Part shown: piece by piece, positions 15,793 to 23,339 of the stretch | Numbering within the stretch: the first letter of the stretch is position 1 | Layout: the number at the start of each line of letters is the position of its first letter | Source: an uncultured Clostridia bacterium | GTDB lineage: Bacteria > Bacillota > Clostridia > Christensenellales > Aristaeellaceae | Assembly: GCA_937906775.1 (NCBI GenBank) | Contig: CALCUD010000079.1 | Span: 1 to 33,297 of the forward strand | Length of the DNA stretch: 33,297 bases | Direction: 5' to 3' | Program-made: the position numbers and the translations under genes | Notes under the pieces: model-generated | What the model was told of the DNA's origin: nothing | Seen by the model: only the letters and a program-made list of their open reading frames with translations | The model's database searches: none

Positions 15793-16521
15793 TCATCCGC
15801 GTAAAGCGGATTCAATCGCCAGACAGACGAATGCGGCCGTCCCGATTCCGCCGGCCCGGTCAATGTTTTCGGTGAAATCGCCGCCGGAAGCGTACATCCG
15901 GCCGAGCGAAAGAAGGATCTCATCGGTACAGGTATAGTAGTGTTCTGTAATATGCTTCTGTAGCCGCCGGACAAGCGAACGGGCCTCCGGACTGTCCGGA
16001 GACTGATCCCGGACGGTTCCGAACTCCCGGAAAAGTTCCATCATTTCCCGGTTCAGAGCTTTCTGCTCCGCGCCGGTCCGGCCGGCGGATTTATTCTCAT
16101 ATTCGTGCCATGCTTCGGTCTTTCCCCAGGAAGCTTTTGCTTCCTCCGTGTACCGCTTGATTTCTTCTTCTCCGAACGCGCTGAAGTCCATTTTCCTGCC
16201 TCCGTTTTCTTTCGTTTCCCGTGCCAGACGGATCAGATCTGTCAGCCTATCCCGGCGCATTTCCAGCAGCCGGATCTGCTGCTCCAGTACTTTTTCCCGG
16301 TCAAAATCGGGACGGTTCAGGATCTCGCGGATCTCCGCAAGCGGGAATTCAAGTTCCCTGAACAGCAGGATCTGCTGCAGCCGTTCCAGAGAGGAACTGT
16401 CATACATACGGTATCCGGCGTCTGTCACTCCGGCCGGTTTCAGTAAACCGATCCGGTCATAGTGGTGCAGCGTCCGGATACTGACGCCGGTGATCCGGCT
16501 GACTTCACGGACGGTCATCAT
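15793..16521 (-). CDS. MerR-family regulator with TipAS drug-binding domain
   Basis: 242 aa. Residues 2-70 are a MerR winged helix-turn-helix (VREVSRITGVSIRTLHHYDRIGLL), 75-108 a dimerisation coil and about 120-240 a TipAS domain with AWHEYENKS and the YYTCTDEILLSLGRMY helix. TipAS domains recognise thiopeptide and other antibiotics and activate multidrug genes; C198 occupies the position of the cysteine that traps thiostrepton in TipAL. AAAGGAG precedes ATG 16521. The gene converges on the ABC-F gene and its own promoter has the MerR-type dyad, so autoregulation is expected; whether it also controls the ABC-F gene is inference. Confidence 0.9.
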   Translation of the reverse strand: MMTVREVSRITGVSIRTLHHYDRIGLLKPAGVTDAGYRMYDSSSLERLQQILLFRELEFPLAEIREILNRPDFDREKVLEQQIRLLEMRRDRLTDLIRLARETKENGGRKMDFSAFGEEEIKRYTEEAKASWGKTEAWHEYENKSAGRTGAEQKALNREMMELFREFGTVRDQSPDSPEARSLVRRLQKHITEHYYTCTDEILLSLGRMYASGGDFTENIDRAGGIGTAAFVCLAIESALRG

Positions 16522-16557
16522 GCGATGATCACTCCTTTCTTTTCAGGAACTGATCCC

Positions 16558-16588
16558 AGTGTAAACGATGACGCAGCGTCAGAGTCAA
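16558..16588 (-). promoter_or_regulatory. MerR-type promoter/operator, 19-bp spacer with dyad
   Basis: Minus-strand TTGACT (16588-16583), a 19-base spacer and TACACT (16563-16558). The spacer holds a perfect 6-1-6 palindrome TGACGC-T-GCGTCA (16569-16581), the hallmark of MerR-activated promoters. Confidence 0.85.
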
Positions 16589-16636
16589 GCCCCGGAGACT
16601 GTTTTTTTCTCTTCGGGCTGATATATCGGTGAAATG

Positions 16637-16645
16637 TGGTATAAT
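16637..16645 (+). promoter_or_regulatory. Extended -10 promoter
   Basis: TGG-TATAAT (16637-16645), a perfect extended -10, about 30 bases before the GTG start of the next gene. Confidence 0.65.
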
Positions 16646-16675
16646 ACCGGGCAGAAGCGAAAGGGGAGAATACCT

Positions 16676-16915
16676 GTGTTCAGACGCCACGGTGAAGCCG
16701 GGAGGAAAAGGAAAGGATTTCCGGATCAGCTGCACTTTGATCCGGAAACCCAGGAAGCGGTGATCCGCAGTTCTGTTTGTACCGGAGAGAAAGTGGCCGG
16801 AATTCTGGACCGGCGGGACGGGCATTTTACCGAAGTCATGCTGATCCGGACGCCGGAGGATGAGAAGCAGTTTCGGGAATTCTGCCATCAGGAGACTGTG
16901 AGGGTGATTTACTGA
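16676..16915 (+). CDS. Small conserved-looking protein, unknown function
   Basis: A 79-aa cytoplasmic protein with a basic N-terminus, then a segment PETQEAVIRSSVCTGEKVAG (about 22-41) and a GHFTEVMLIR strand near 50. It contains two cysteines. I do not recognise a catalytic motif. Proteins with an ICTGExVAGF...FTEVMLIR pattern occur in Clostridia without a known job; I state this from memory of the family only. GTG 16676 has GGGGAG 7 bases upstream, and the frame ends in a clean TGA. It is followed 34 bases later by a GNAT gene and may be co-transcribed with it. Confidence 0.7.
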   Translation: MFRRHGEAGRKRKGFPDQLHFDPETQEAVIRSSVCTGEKVAGILDRRDGHFTEVMLIRTPEDEKQFREFCHQETVRVIY

Positions 16916-16949
16916 CTCACCCGTCAATACACAAAACGGAGGAGAGGGA

Positions 16950-17420
16950 ATGAACGGCGGAGATATGATCGTGAGCCTGTACAATCTGCCGGAAATGCCG
17001 GATACGGGAACGGTCAAAATCAAAAGGGCCTTTGTCGGGGACAAGGAAACGGTGCTTCGCTTTGTCGAAGAGCATTTTTCAAAAGGCTGGACCGGAGAAG
17101 CGGAACATGCGCTGATGGCGGACGTTTCCAAGTGCTTTATCGCGACGGAAAACGGAAAGATTCTCGGGTTCGCCTGCTTTGATTCCAGCGCGAAGGGATT
17201 TTTCGGACCGATCGGCGTGGATCCGGCGCAGCGGGGAAAAAACATCGGCAGCGCGCTGCTGATCCGGACCCTTCGGGCTATGCTGGAGTTCGGATACGCG
17301 TACGCGGTCATCGGATGGGTCGATGAGGCTGAGATGTTTTACCGTAAAACGGTCGGCGCGGAATTTATCAAGGGCGGAAGCCCCGAAAACAGCGTTTATT
17401 CCAATATGGTTTCCATGTGA
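16950..17420 (+). CDS. GNAT N-acetyltransferase
   Basis: 156-aa acetyl-CoA-dependent acetyltransferase. Motif A is clear: GPIGVDPAQRGKNIGSALL (about 89-107), with the Q/R-x-x-G-x-G/A pyrophosphate loop. VEEHFSKGWTGE near the N-terminus and a C-terminal MFYRKTVGAEFIKG complete the fold. Substrate is unknown. GGAGGAG precedes ATG 16950. It is downstream of a small unknown gene and ends before a T-rich terminator. It adds to at least three other GNAT genes in this window, which is typical of accessory regions. Confidence 0.88.
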   Translation: MNGGDMIVSLYNLPEMPDTGTVKIKRAFVGDKETVLRFVEEHFSKGWTGEAEHALMADVSKCFIATENGKILGFACFDSSAKGFFGPIGVDPAQRGKNIGSALLIRTLRAMLEFGYAYAVIGWVDEAEMFYRKTVGAEFIKGGSPENSVYSNMVSM

Positions 17421-17511
17421 TCCGACCTTGAACGCCTGCTGTTTTCGCAGGATCGCAGACATTGCGCGTCAGATGGCCGGATACGTGCATAACAGGGAAA
17501 TATCAGGGACG

Positions 17512-17553
17512 CAGCAGACGGACCCCGGGATGGGATCCGCCTGCTGATTTTTT
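17512..17553 (+). terminator. Intrinsic terminator of the GNAT gene
   Basis: Stem 17512-17522 with 17536-17546 (one A-C mismatch) followed by six T (17548-17553). Confidence 0.75.
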
Positions 17554-17564
17554 GCCCGTCGGGC

Positions 17565-18038
17565 TTATTTCCCGGATTCCGCGAAAACGTTTTCCAGATA
17601 TTTTTCGAGAACAGGACGGATCGGGGGCGAAATCATGGTCATATCGATTTCAGAAGGATCATAGAACGCCAGTGCTTCGATTTCTTCCGGCTGGGCTTTC
17701 GGTTCCCCGTGATATTCCGTACACAGATAGACGATCTCAAAATTGGAGACCTCGTCGCCGTTGGGATAAATGTAATGCGCTTCGGGACCGGAGTTGACCG
17801 CAAAGAACGTCAGCCGGTCCGCAACGATGCCCATTTCCTCGAACAGTTCCCGCTTCGCGCAATCTTCCGCTTTTTCATCAATTTCACACGAGCCGCCGGA
17901 ATAGCCCCAAAGATGATTGTCCGTTCTCCTGCCGAGCAGCAGCCGGCCGTTCCCGTCAATGACGATGACGCTGGCAGCGCATTGAATCAGGGCCCTGTGT
18001 CCGACGATTTTCCGGAGATCCATGATATATCCGCTCAT
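17565..18038 (-). CDS. NUDIX hydrolase
   Basis: 157-aa NUDIX protein. The Nudix box spans about residues 48-70: GGSCEIDEKAEDCAKRELFEEMG, read as G-x5-E-x7-REL-x-EE-x-G, all metal-binding glutamates present. The upstream strand RALIQCAASVIVIDGNGRLLLGRR is the usual beta-grasp start. Substrate is unknown; the fold resembles ADP-sugar or nucleotide housecleaning enzymes. AAAGGAG precedes ATG 18038. It is 62 bases downstream of an acetyltransferase on the same strand and may share its transcript. Confidence 0.9.
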   Translation of the reverse strand: MSGYIMDLRKIVGHRALIQCAASVIVIDGNGRLLLGRRTDNHLWGYSGGSCEIDEKAEDCAKRELFEEMGIVADRLTFFAVNSGPEAHYIYPNGDEVSNFEIVYLCTEYHGEPKAQPEEIEALAFYDPSEIDMTMISPPIRPVLEKYLENVFAESGK

Positions 18039-18100
18039 TGATCAGGCTCCTTTCACATGAGAGGTACGGTCAGAAGTGTGCGCCTGCGGATCCGTCCGGC

Positions 18101-18595
18101 TTAACGGCCGGGGTCGTTCTCAGCCGCGCGCCGCAGGGTTTCACCGGCCAGTCGGTATACTGTCCAGTCTTCCATCGGTTCAGCGCCGAGTGAAAGATAA
18201 AAATCGACAGCCGGCCGGTTGCGGTCCAGACACCACCATTCCAGACGTCCGCAGCCGCGTTCCTCCGCGATGGCTGCCAGCCTGCTCAGAAGCGCCTTCC
18301 CGCAGCCTTTATGCCGGTATTCCGGGCGGACATACAGATCTTCCAGATAGATCCCCGCCCGGCCGAGAAAGGTGGAGAAGTTATGGAAGAAAAGCGCGAA
18401 TCCGATTTCGGTTTCTCCGTCCATGGCGAAGAGAACTTCGGCCTTTCCCCGGTCAAAGATCCATGTTTCCAGTGTTTTTTCATCCGCGACGACCTGATCG
18501 GCCAGCTGTTCATAGGCGGCAAGATCCCTGATGAATTTCAGGATCAGCGCGGTATCGCCCCGCGTCGCGAAGCGGAAAGTCCAGGTGCGGTCCAT
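18101..18595 (-). CDS. GNAT acetyltransferase, diamine/spermidine N-acetyltransferase-like
   Basis: 164-aa GNAT. The pattern AAYEQLADQV (about 26), FFHNFSTFLGRAGIYLEDLYV (about 69-89), RPEYRHKGCGKALL (about 90-103) and LEWWCLDRNRPAVDFYLSLGA (about 118-138) is that of the SSAT (diamine acetyltransferase) branch. Its activity would be acetylation of polyamines or related amines such as thialysine (family knowledge). The acetyl-CoA loop RxxGxG is intact. ATG 18595 has GGAG 6 bases upstream. A TGATATACT extended -10 lies about 50 bases before it. The NUDIX gene follows in the same direction. Confidence 0.88.
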   Translation of the reverse strand: MDRTWTFRFATRGDTALILKFIRDLAAYEQLADQVVADEKTLETWIFDRGKAEVLFAMDGETEIGFALFFHNFSTFLGRAGIYLEDLYVRPEYRHKGCGKALLSRLAAIAEERGCGRLEWWCLDRNRPAVDFYLSLGAEPMEDWTVYRLAGETLRRAAENDPGR

Positions 18596-18647
18596 TGTTC
18601 ACTCCATGATGCTGCATGATTGCCGGGATGCCGGCGGCGCGGCTTCA

Positions 18648-18656
18648 GTATATCAT
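18648..18656 (-). promoter_or_regulatory. Extended -10 promoter of the SSAT-like gene
   Basis: Minus-strand TGA-TATACT (18656-18648), same TATGATATACT context as at 12367. The -35 is weak. Confidence 0.5.
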
Positions 18657-18744
18657 ACGGCGGTGAGAAACAGAAGAAGAAAACAGCCGGAAAACAGGGA
18701 GAGCGTTCCGCCCGGAATCATGCTGCTTTATCTTCGCTCAGGCC

Positions 18745-18773
18745 TTGACATGATAGGAAAAATATGGTAAATT
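18745..18773 (+). promoter_or_regulatory. Promoter of a candidate small RNA
   Basis: A consensus TTGACA (18745-18750), a 17-base spacer and TAAATT (18768-18773). No gene follows on this strand; a terminator lies about 35 bases further on. Confidence 0.65.
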
Positions 18774-18779
18774 AACTAT

Positions 18780-18834
18780 GCAACCAGCCGTTTTCGTACA
18801 AAACGGGATGAGGGCCCCGCCGGGGTCCTCTTTT
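18780..18834 (+). ncRNA. Candidate two-hairpin small RNA
   Basis: Starts about 7 bases after the -10. Hairpin 1 is 18788-18794 with 18100-series partner 18800-18806 (7 bp, 5-base loop). Hairpin 2 is 18810-18818 with 18822-18830 (9 bp including one G-U, 3-base loop) followed by TTTTC, a terminator. The total is about 55 bases. No convincing ORF or ribosome binding site is inside, and the next gene is on the other strand. It may be a short regulatory RNA, or a terminated leader of a lost gene. Confidence 0.45.
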
Positions 18835-18888
18835 CTATTCTGTTCGATCCCTGATATTACGGTTTGCTCCTGTTGAGGATATTCCCGT

Positions 18889-19866
18889 TCACTCACGGAG
18901 CAGCTGACGTTTTTCATCAGGGACATATACAGGATCCTGCAAAAAGGGGCAGGTATCGAAGAGTTCTCTGTCGATATCGGTCAGCTCCCGGAGATTCCGC
19001 GCTTTCCGGATCTTTCTGTCAAGCTTCGGCGAGTATTCGAAACAGCATTCCAGATGCTTCATATAGACGCGCATTTTCATGAATACCGTATCAGGCTGAT
19101 AAACCTCTGAAAAAGCTTCGATCAGTCTGTCGTGAAAGCGGATCACTTCATCGCGCGTGATCTTTTCCCCGCCTTTGATCTCTCTGGCCAGCGCCGGATC
19201 GGCGAGCAGACCGCGTCCGATCATCAGCGGATGACCGTTTGTATGCGATGCGTCGTCCGCTCCGAAAATGTCACCGTTCCAGACGAGACGCTCCGGAGCG
19301 GTCCGGCAGGCTTCGTCCCAGCAATCCCGGTGAATCGTGTCCGGATCGTACCGGTCGCGGCAGGTGCGGGGATGAATGATCAGCCGGCACAGCGGATAAC
19401 GCGCATAAATCTTTACCAGGGAGATCCATTCCTCCGGCGCGGCGAAGCCGATCCGTGTTTTGACGGAGACCGGAAGCGGACTTTGAGAACAGACGGTGTC
19501 CAGAAACGCGTCCAGAGCGTCGGGATCGAGGAGGATCCCGGCGCCCTTTCGCTTGGCCGTGACCGTAGACGACGGACATCCCGCGTTCAGATTGATCTCG
19601 CTGTATCCCATTTCCTGAAAACGGTTCGCGGCCCACAGAAAATGATCTGCGTTTCTGGTCAGAACCTGCGGAACGCAGGGGATCCCGCGGTTTGCTTCGG
19701 GATCAAGATCCCGTGCTTCCCGCGGGGAAAAACGGAGATTCTGGGTCAGGCTGACAAAGGGCGTGAAGTAGGCGTCCACACCGGGGAAACATTCATGGTG
19801 CACGCGCCGGTAGACCCTGTCCGTCAGGCCTTCCATAGGCGCGAATAAAATCTGCTGCGGCTGCAC
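18889..19866 (-). CDS. dus: tRNA-dihydrouridine synthase
   Basis: FMN-dependent reduction of uridine in tRNA to dihydrouridine. The N-terminal barrel begins ILFAPMEGLTDRVYRR (about 6-21), the catalytic cysteine is C97 in LNAGCPSSTVTAKRKGAG, and the FMN-phosphate and tRNA-binding motifs VWNGDIF and MIGRGLLADPAL follow. A C-terminal helical domain (about 235-325) is present. The length of 325 aa is typical. The start is GTG 19866, 7 bases after the stop of the upstream acetyltransferase and without a strong ribosome binding site, so translation is probably coupled to that gene. No ATG fits between. Confidence 0.9.
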   Translation of the reverse strand: MQPQQILFAPMEGLTDRVYRRVHHECFPGVDAYFTPFVSLTQNLRFSPREARDLDPEANRGIPCVPQVLTRNADHFLWAANRFQEMGYSEINLNAGCPSSTVTAKRKGAGILLDPDALDAFLDTVCSQSPLPVSVKTRIGFAAPEEWISLVKIYARYPLCRLIIHPRTCRDRYDPDTIHRDCWDEACRTAPERLVWNGDIFGADDASHTNGHPLMIGRGLLADPALAREIKGGEKITRDEVIRFHDRLIEAFSEVYQPDTVFMKMRVYMKHLECCFEYSPKLDRKIRKARNLRELTDIDRELFDTCPFLQDPVYVPDEKRQLLRE

Positions 19867-19873
19867 GGTGCGG

Positions 19874-20380
19874 TCAGATCCGGAACAGGGTCCGGATGAT
19901 CTCCCGGGTTTCGCCCTGATAGTTGCCTTTTCCGCAGAAGACCGTTTCAAATCCGCAGTTTTCCAAAACGCGGACGGACGCCGCGTTTTCCCGCAGACAG
20001 ATGCCGTAGATTTCGGAAAGGTTCTTCTTTTCGGCGATCACGGGCAGAAAGCCCTTTACCGCTTCTGTCGCATATCCGTTGCCGGTGTACTGCGCCGCGA
20101 TGTGGTAGCCGATCTCCCAGCCCTCTTCAACGGGGCAGAGCTGGACATAGCCGATATTCCGCCCGCCGTCCTTCAGGAGGATCGCATAAAGAAGGGGGCC
20201 GCTTTCCGAACCGTAGCTCCCCATGAGCCAACGGACAGTATCCAGAGCCTCCTGCTCTGTTTCAAACACTTCGTCCGGGACAAACTTCCTGTTGTCCGCG
20301 TCCAGTGAATTCAGGTGAATATCCGGGGCCATCTCTTCGGTCAGCTCGGTGACAAGGAGCCTGTCGGTTTCAAAAAGCAT
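19874..20380 (-). CDS. GNAT acetyltransferase, RimJ/RimL-like
   Basis: 168-aa acetyltransferase beginning MLFETDRLLVTELTEE, with IGYVQLCPVEEGWEIGYHI (about 76-94), a YTGNGYATEAVKGF acetyl-CoA loop (about 98-111) and NAASVRVLENCGFE (about 132-145). These are the RimJ/L hallmarks. Substrate is unknown. Ribosome binding site AAAGAAG is moderate. Its stop lies 7 bases before the GTG start of the dihydrouridine synthase gene, so the pair forms an operon. A leader of about 110 bases, with a stable hairpin, precedes it. Confidence 0.88.
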   Translation of the reverse strand: MLFETDRLLVTELTEEMAPDIHLNSLDADNRKFVPDEVFETEQEALDTVRWLMGSYGSESGPLLYAILLKDGGRNIGYVQLCPVEEGWEIGYHIAAQYTGNGYATEAVKGFLPVIAEKKNLSEIYGICLRENAASVRVLENCGFETVFCGKGNYQGETREIIRTLFRI

Positions 20381-20733
20381 GCGATTCCACTTCTTTCATA
20401 TTCATTAACGGGATCCCGCCCGCACTTTGAACAGGCCGGCGTACAGCGGCGGGCAGCCGAAAAAACAGCGGCCCGCCCGAAGGACCCTTCTGCCGTGTTC
20501 CAATATATCACAGGCGGAGATGACAGGGCAACAGGGCGCACGGCCTCCGCCGGCGGGAAAGACCGGGAGACGCGGGAGACGGGAGAACCGCGTTGGTCCT
20601 GGTAAGTTGCCGAAAAATGAAAATAAGCCTCGCATATTTTGCGGGATCGACCGTTTTTTTCCGGCACGGTTTCCGCTATGATGTGACTGTACCGAATGAA
20701 AGGTACGGGATGAATTGATTGGAGGATAGAAAT
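20381..20733. other. Intergenic region with leader hairpin and two start regions
   Basis: No gene over this 350-base gap. On the minus strand a promoter (20531-20502) opens a long leader for the GNAT-dus operon; in it GGCGGGC and GCCCGCC form a stem around a T6 loop. On the plus strand a TATGAT (20677-20682), with a poor T-rich -35, may serve the 53-aa gene at 20734. No other structure was seen. Confidence 0.5.
20502..20531 (-). promoter_or_regulatory. Promoter of the GNAT-dus operon
   Basis: Minus-strand TTGCCC (20531-20526), an 18-base spacer and TATATT (20507-20502) preceded by TGA (extended -10). Confidence 0.55.
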
Positions 20734-20895
20734 ATGTTACGCTTTCTCGGAATCTGTGCTTTGGGAAATCTGCTCTTCGGACGCCGCAGACTCTTCCGGC
20801 CCCGCGCAGGCTTTCTGGGGAGAAGTATTCTGCTCGGAACGGTTCTCGGCCTGATCGCGGGTCGGATCAACAGAAACCGGGAAGATAACGTATAA
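20734..20895 (+). CDS. Small membrane protein, unknown function
   Basis: A 53-aa protein found by direct reading. It starts with ATG 20734 behind GGAGG at 8 bases and stops at TAA 20893-20895. It has a hydrophobic start (FLGICALGNLLFG), an Arg-rich middle (RRRLFRPR), a second hydrophobic stretch (SILLGTVLGLIAG, about 29-41) and a charged tail. One or two short membrane segments are likely. No family is recognised. It sits alone between a minus-strand GNAT-dus operon and the minus-strand helicase gene. Confidence 0.65.
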   Translation: MLRFLGICALGNLLFGRRRLFRPRAGFLGRSILLGTVLGLIAGRINRNREDNV

Positions 20896-20935
20896 ACAGG
20901 ATCATTTCATTGTACTTCCGAAGAAAAATCCCGGG

Positions 20936-23284
20936 TTACGGCTCCTGCCAGAAATCGCGCAGGAGCTTTTCTGTTTCCCCGGCCCTGATCTGCCAGTGCT
21001 TTGGACACAGCCGCAGATAACTGCCGCTGGCAAACCGCCCGTCCAGCAGCAGAACGACTCCTCTGTCCGTTTCTGTCCGGATCACGCGGCCGGCCGCCTG
21101 GGCGACTTTCTGCATGCCGGGGATCTGATACGCGAACAGGAAGCCGTCTCCCAGACGGGAGGCGTACCACTCCCGCAGGGTTTCCGTGAACTGATTGACC
21201 TGCGGCAGACCGACGCCGACGATGACCGCGCCGTCCAGCGCCGTACCCGGCAGATCGATCCCTTCGGCAAAGAGCCCGCCCAGAACGCAAAGACCGAGAA
21301 CCGGCGGAGCGTCAGGCGTGAAGGCGGACAGGAACGCGTCACGGTCCTCCTGCGACATTCCGTCTGTCTGAAGCATATGCGGAACAGCAAGGCATCCCGA
21401 TACTTTGCGCATGTAGGAGAAGCTTGGGAAAAACGCCAGATAGTGACCCGGATGGGAACGGGTCAGCGCTTCGATCTGCGCGCAAACCTCCGGGATCGCC
21501 AGATCTCTGTTCCGGTACCGGAGATCAATGTTCTGCCGGAGTGTCAGCATGTTTTCGGGCGGAAAGACGGACGGGGCGGAAAAGAGCGCGTCCTCCTCAT
21601 TGCAGCCGAGCAGCGCACGCATTTCCGGGAGCGGGTCGACCGTCGCTGAAAAGCATACGGTTCCCGGAAGCGGGGCGGTGATTTCGTCAAACCAGCTGCC
21701 GATGTCCAGGGCAAAAGCAACGACCCGGCGGCTCCGGCCGCTGCCGCTCCACAGACAGGCGATCTCCTGTCCGGATTCGATGGCGCGGATGAAGGACATC
21801 AGGGGCAGCAACGTATCGGAAAGACGTTCTCCCACGAGATCCCAGGGGAACATTTCATACTGGGCGTCCATAAATGCCTGGCAAAGCTTCTGCGCGGCGG
21901 ACAGCAGGCTGTCCGGGAATGCGGAAAGCCGTCCTTCGCGAGGCGGTTCCGCGTCCGGAACGGAGATTGCGTCTGCCGGTGCGGGATCTTCCTGAGACGG
22001 GGAAGCTCCGACGGGCAGATCGTCAAGCGCCCGGAGCGTTTCTGTCATCGCTTTGTAAAGCGGGTGTTTTCTGCCGGCGGTTTGTCCCACCACAGTACGG
22101 AGACGGCGCAGCCGCATGCCGTCTATTTCTCCGGACAGCATATCCCGGAGCCGGTCCGGCAGATGATGCGCTTCATCGATCAGGAGCGTCGCGCCGCCGC
22201 CGTGTACGAAAATCCGCTGGATCCGGATCGCCGGATCCAATGCGTAGTTGTAGTCGCATACCGTCACGTCGGCGACTTCCGCCAGGGAAAGACTGAGTTC
22301 AAACGGACAGAGCAGATGTCTGTCGGCGGCGTCACGGATCACCTCCGGCGTCCAGTCCTCCGTTTCCAGCAGCTCGTCGATTGCTTCCCGGTCCCGCAGA
22401 TAGTGTCCTTTGGCGCGCGGACAGTAATCCGGATGACAGACTGTCCGGCAGGGGCATTGCTTATCTTTCGCGTCCAGCGTCAGAACCCACAGATGCAGCG
22501 GTTGTTTACGCATCAGGGCCAGCGCCTCCCGGGGACCCTGCCGCTGTGTGGTGCGCGCGGTGAGATAATAGATCCGGTCTGTCAGCCCTTCCCCCAAAGC
22601 CTTCAGCGCCGGGAACAGTGTCGCCGCGGATTTTCCGGTCCCTGTGGGCAGGGAAGCGATCAGCCGTTTCCGCCGCTTGACGGCGGTATAAACCTGAACG
22701 GCCATTTCACGCTGCCCCTGACGGTAGGAAGGGAACGGAAACACAAGACCGCGCAGGGACGCGTCTCTGGCGCGGGTATGCTTCCGGATCAGACGCAGCC
22801 TGCGGACATACGCGTCAAACAGATCCGTGAAAACCGCACGGCAGTCTTCGGCAGTCATACGCTCATTGAATTCCGCGCGGATGACCCCGTCCGTATTGAC
22901 ATAGACGATCCGGATATCGATCTCCCGGTATGTTCCGGCCGCAAACAGAATATGCCCGTAGCAGACGGCCTGCGCCCGATGCGCCGGCTGTGGCGCTTCA
23001 GGGGGCTTTTTCCCTTTCCAGAGTTTGATCTCTTCCACACAGGGGATCTCCCCGTCCAGGAAAGCGTCCATCCGGCCAGTGATCCGCAGAAGAAGATCCT
23101 CATCCTCCAGCGGACAGTCCAGCGACAGGGGAACTTCGCTTTGCCACGGGTCCGGAAGCATCTTCTGGCGGGCTTTGTGTCCAAGCGTGCCCTCCCGGAG
23201 CGCCGTGAGTGAAACCGGACGGATGTCCTCTCCGTGAAGCGTGAATTCTACCAGTGTCCGAATACCGACATTCAGAGTATCCAC
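20936..23284 (-). CDS. DinG/XPD-type Fe-S helicase with N-terminal PD-(D/E)XK nuclease domain
   Basis: 782 aa. N-terminal nuclease-like domain: GRMD with D73, EEIK with E85 and K87, then Q105 and Y109 (AHRAQAVCYGH), as in the Cas4/AddB-type PD-(D/E)XK fold. Helicase: Walker A SLPTGTGKS (211-219), Fe-S cysteines C277 or C279, C283, C288 and C326, DEAH box LLIDEAHHLPDR (367-378), and motif VI QAAGRVIRTE near the C-terminus. It would unwind and possibly cut DNA or DNA-RNA structures in replication and repair; the exact substrate is unknown. The start is GTG 23284, with AAAGGAGG 8 bases upstream. The SIMPL gene lies 55 bases upstream and is probably co-transcribed. Confidence 0.9.
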   Translation of the reverse strand: MDTLNVGIRTLVEFTLHGEDIRPVSLTALREGTLGHKARQKMLPDPWQSEVPLSLDCPLEDEDLLLRITGRMDAFLDGEIPCVEEIKLWKGKKPPEAPQPAHRAQAVCYGHILFAAGTYREIDIRIVYVNTDGVIRAEFNERMTAEDCRAVFTDLFDAYVRRLRLIRKHTRARDASLRGLVFPFPSYRQGQREMAVQVYTAVKRRKRLIASLPTGTGKSAATLFPALKALGEGLTDRIYYLTARTTQRQGPREALALMRKQPLHLWVLTLDAKDKQCPCRTVCHPDYCPRAKGHYLRDREAIDELLETEDWTPEVIRDAADRHLLCPFELSLSLAEVADVTVCDYNYALDPAIRIQRIFVHGGGATLLIDEAHHLPDRLRDMLSGEIDGMRLRRLRTVVGQTAGRKHPLYKAMTETLRALDDLPVGASPSQEDPAPADAISVPDAEPPREGRLSAFPDSLLSAAQKLCQAFMDAQYEMFPWDLVGERLSDTLLPLMSFIRAIESGQEIACLWSGSGRSRRVVAFALDIGSWFDEITAPLPGTVCFSATVDPLPEMRALLGCNEEDALFSAPSVFPPENMLTLRQNIDLRYRNRDLAIPEVCAQIEALTRSHPGHYLAFFPSFSYMRKVSGCLAVPHMLQTDGMSQEDRDAFLSAFTPDAPPVLGLCVLGGLFAEGIDLPGTALDGAVIVGVGLPQVNQFTETLREWYASRLGDGFLFAYQIPGMQKVAQAAGRVIRTETDRGVVLLLDGRFASGSYLRLCPKHWQIRAGETEKLLRDFWQEP

Positions 23285-23339
23285 AGGACATCCCTCCTTT
23301 CACCCACGTACGGACCGGGAAAGACCGCAGGATGGGCCG

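Noticed and set aside
19866..19950. ATG 19950 as start of the dihydrouridine synthase
   Set aside because: It would give 28 extra residues overlapping the acetyltransferase gene, with no conserved sequence. GTG 19866 leads straight into the conserved barrel start.
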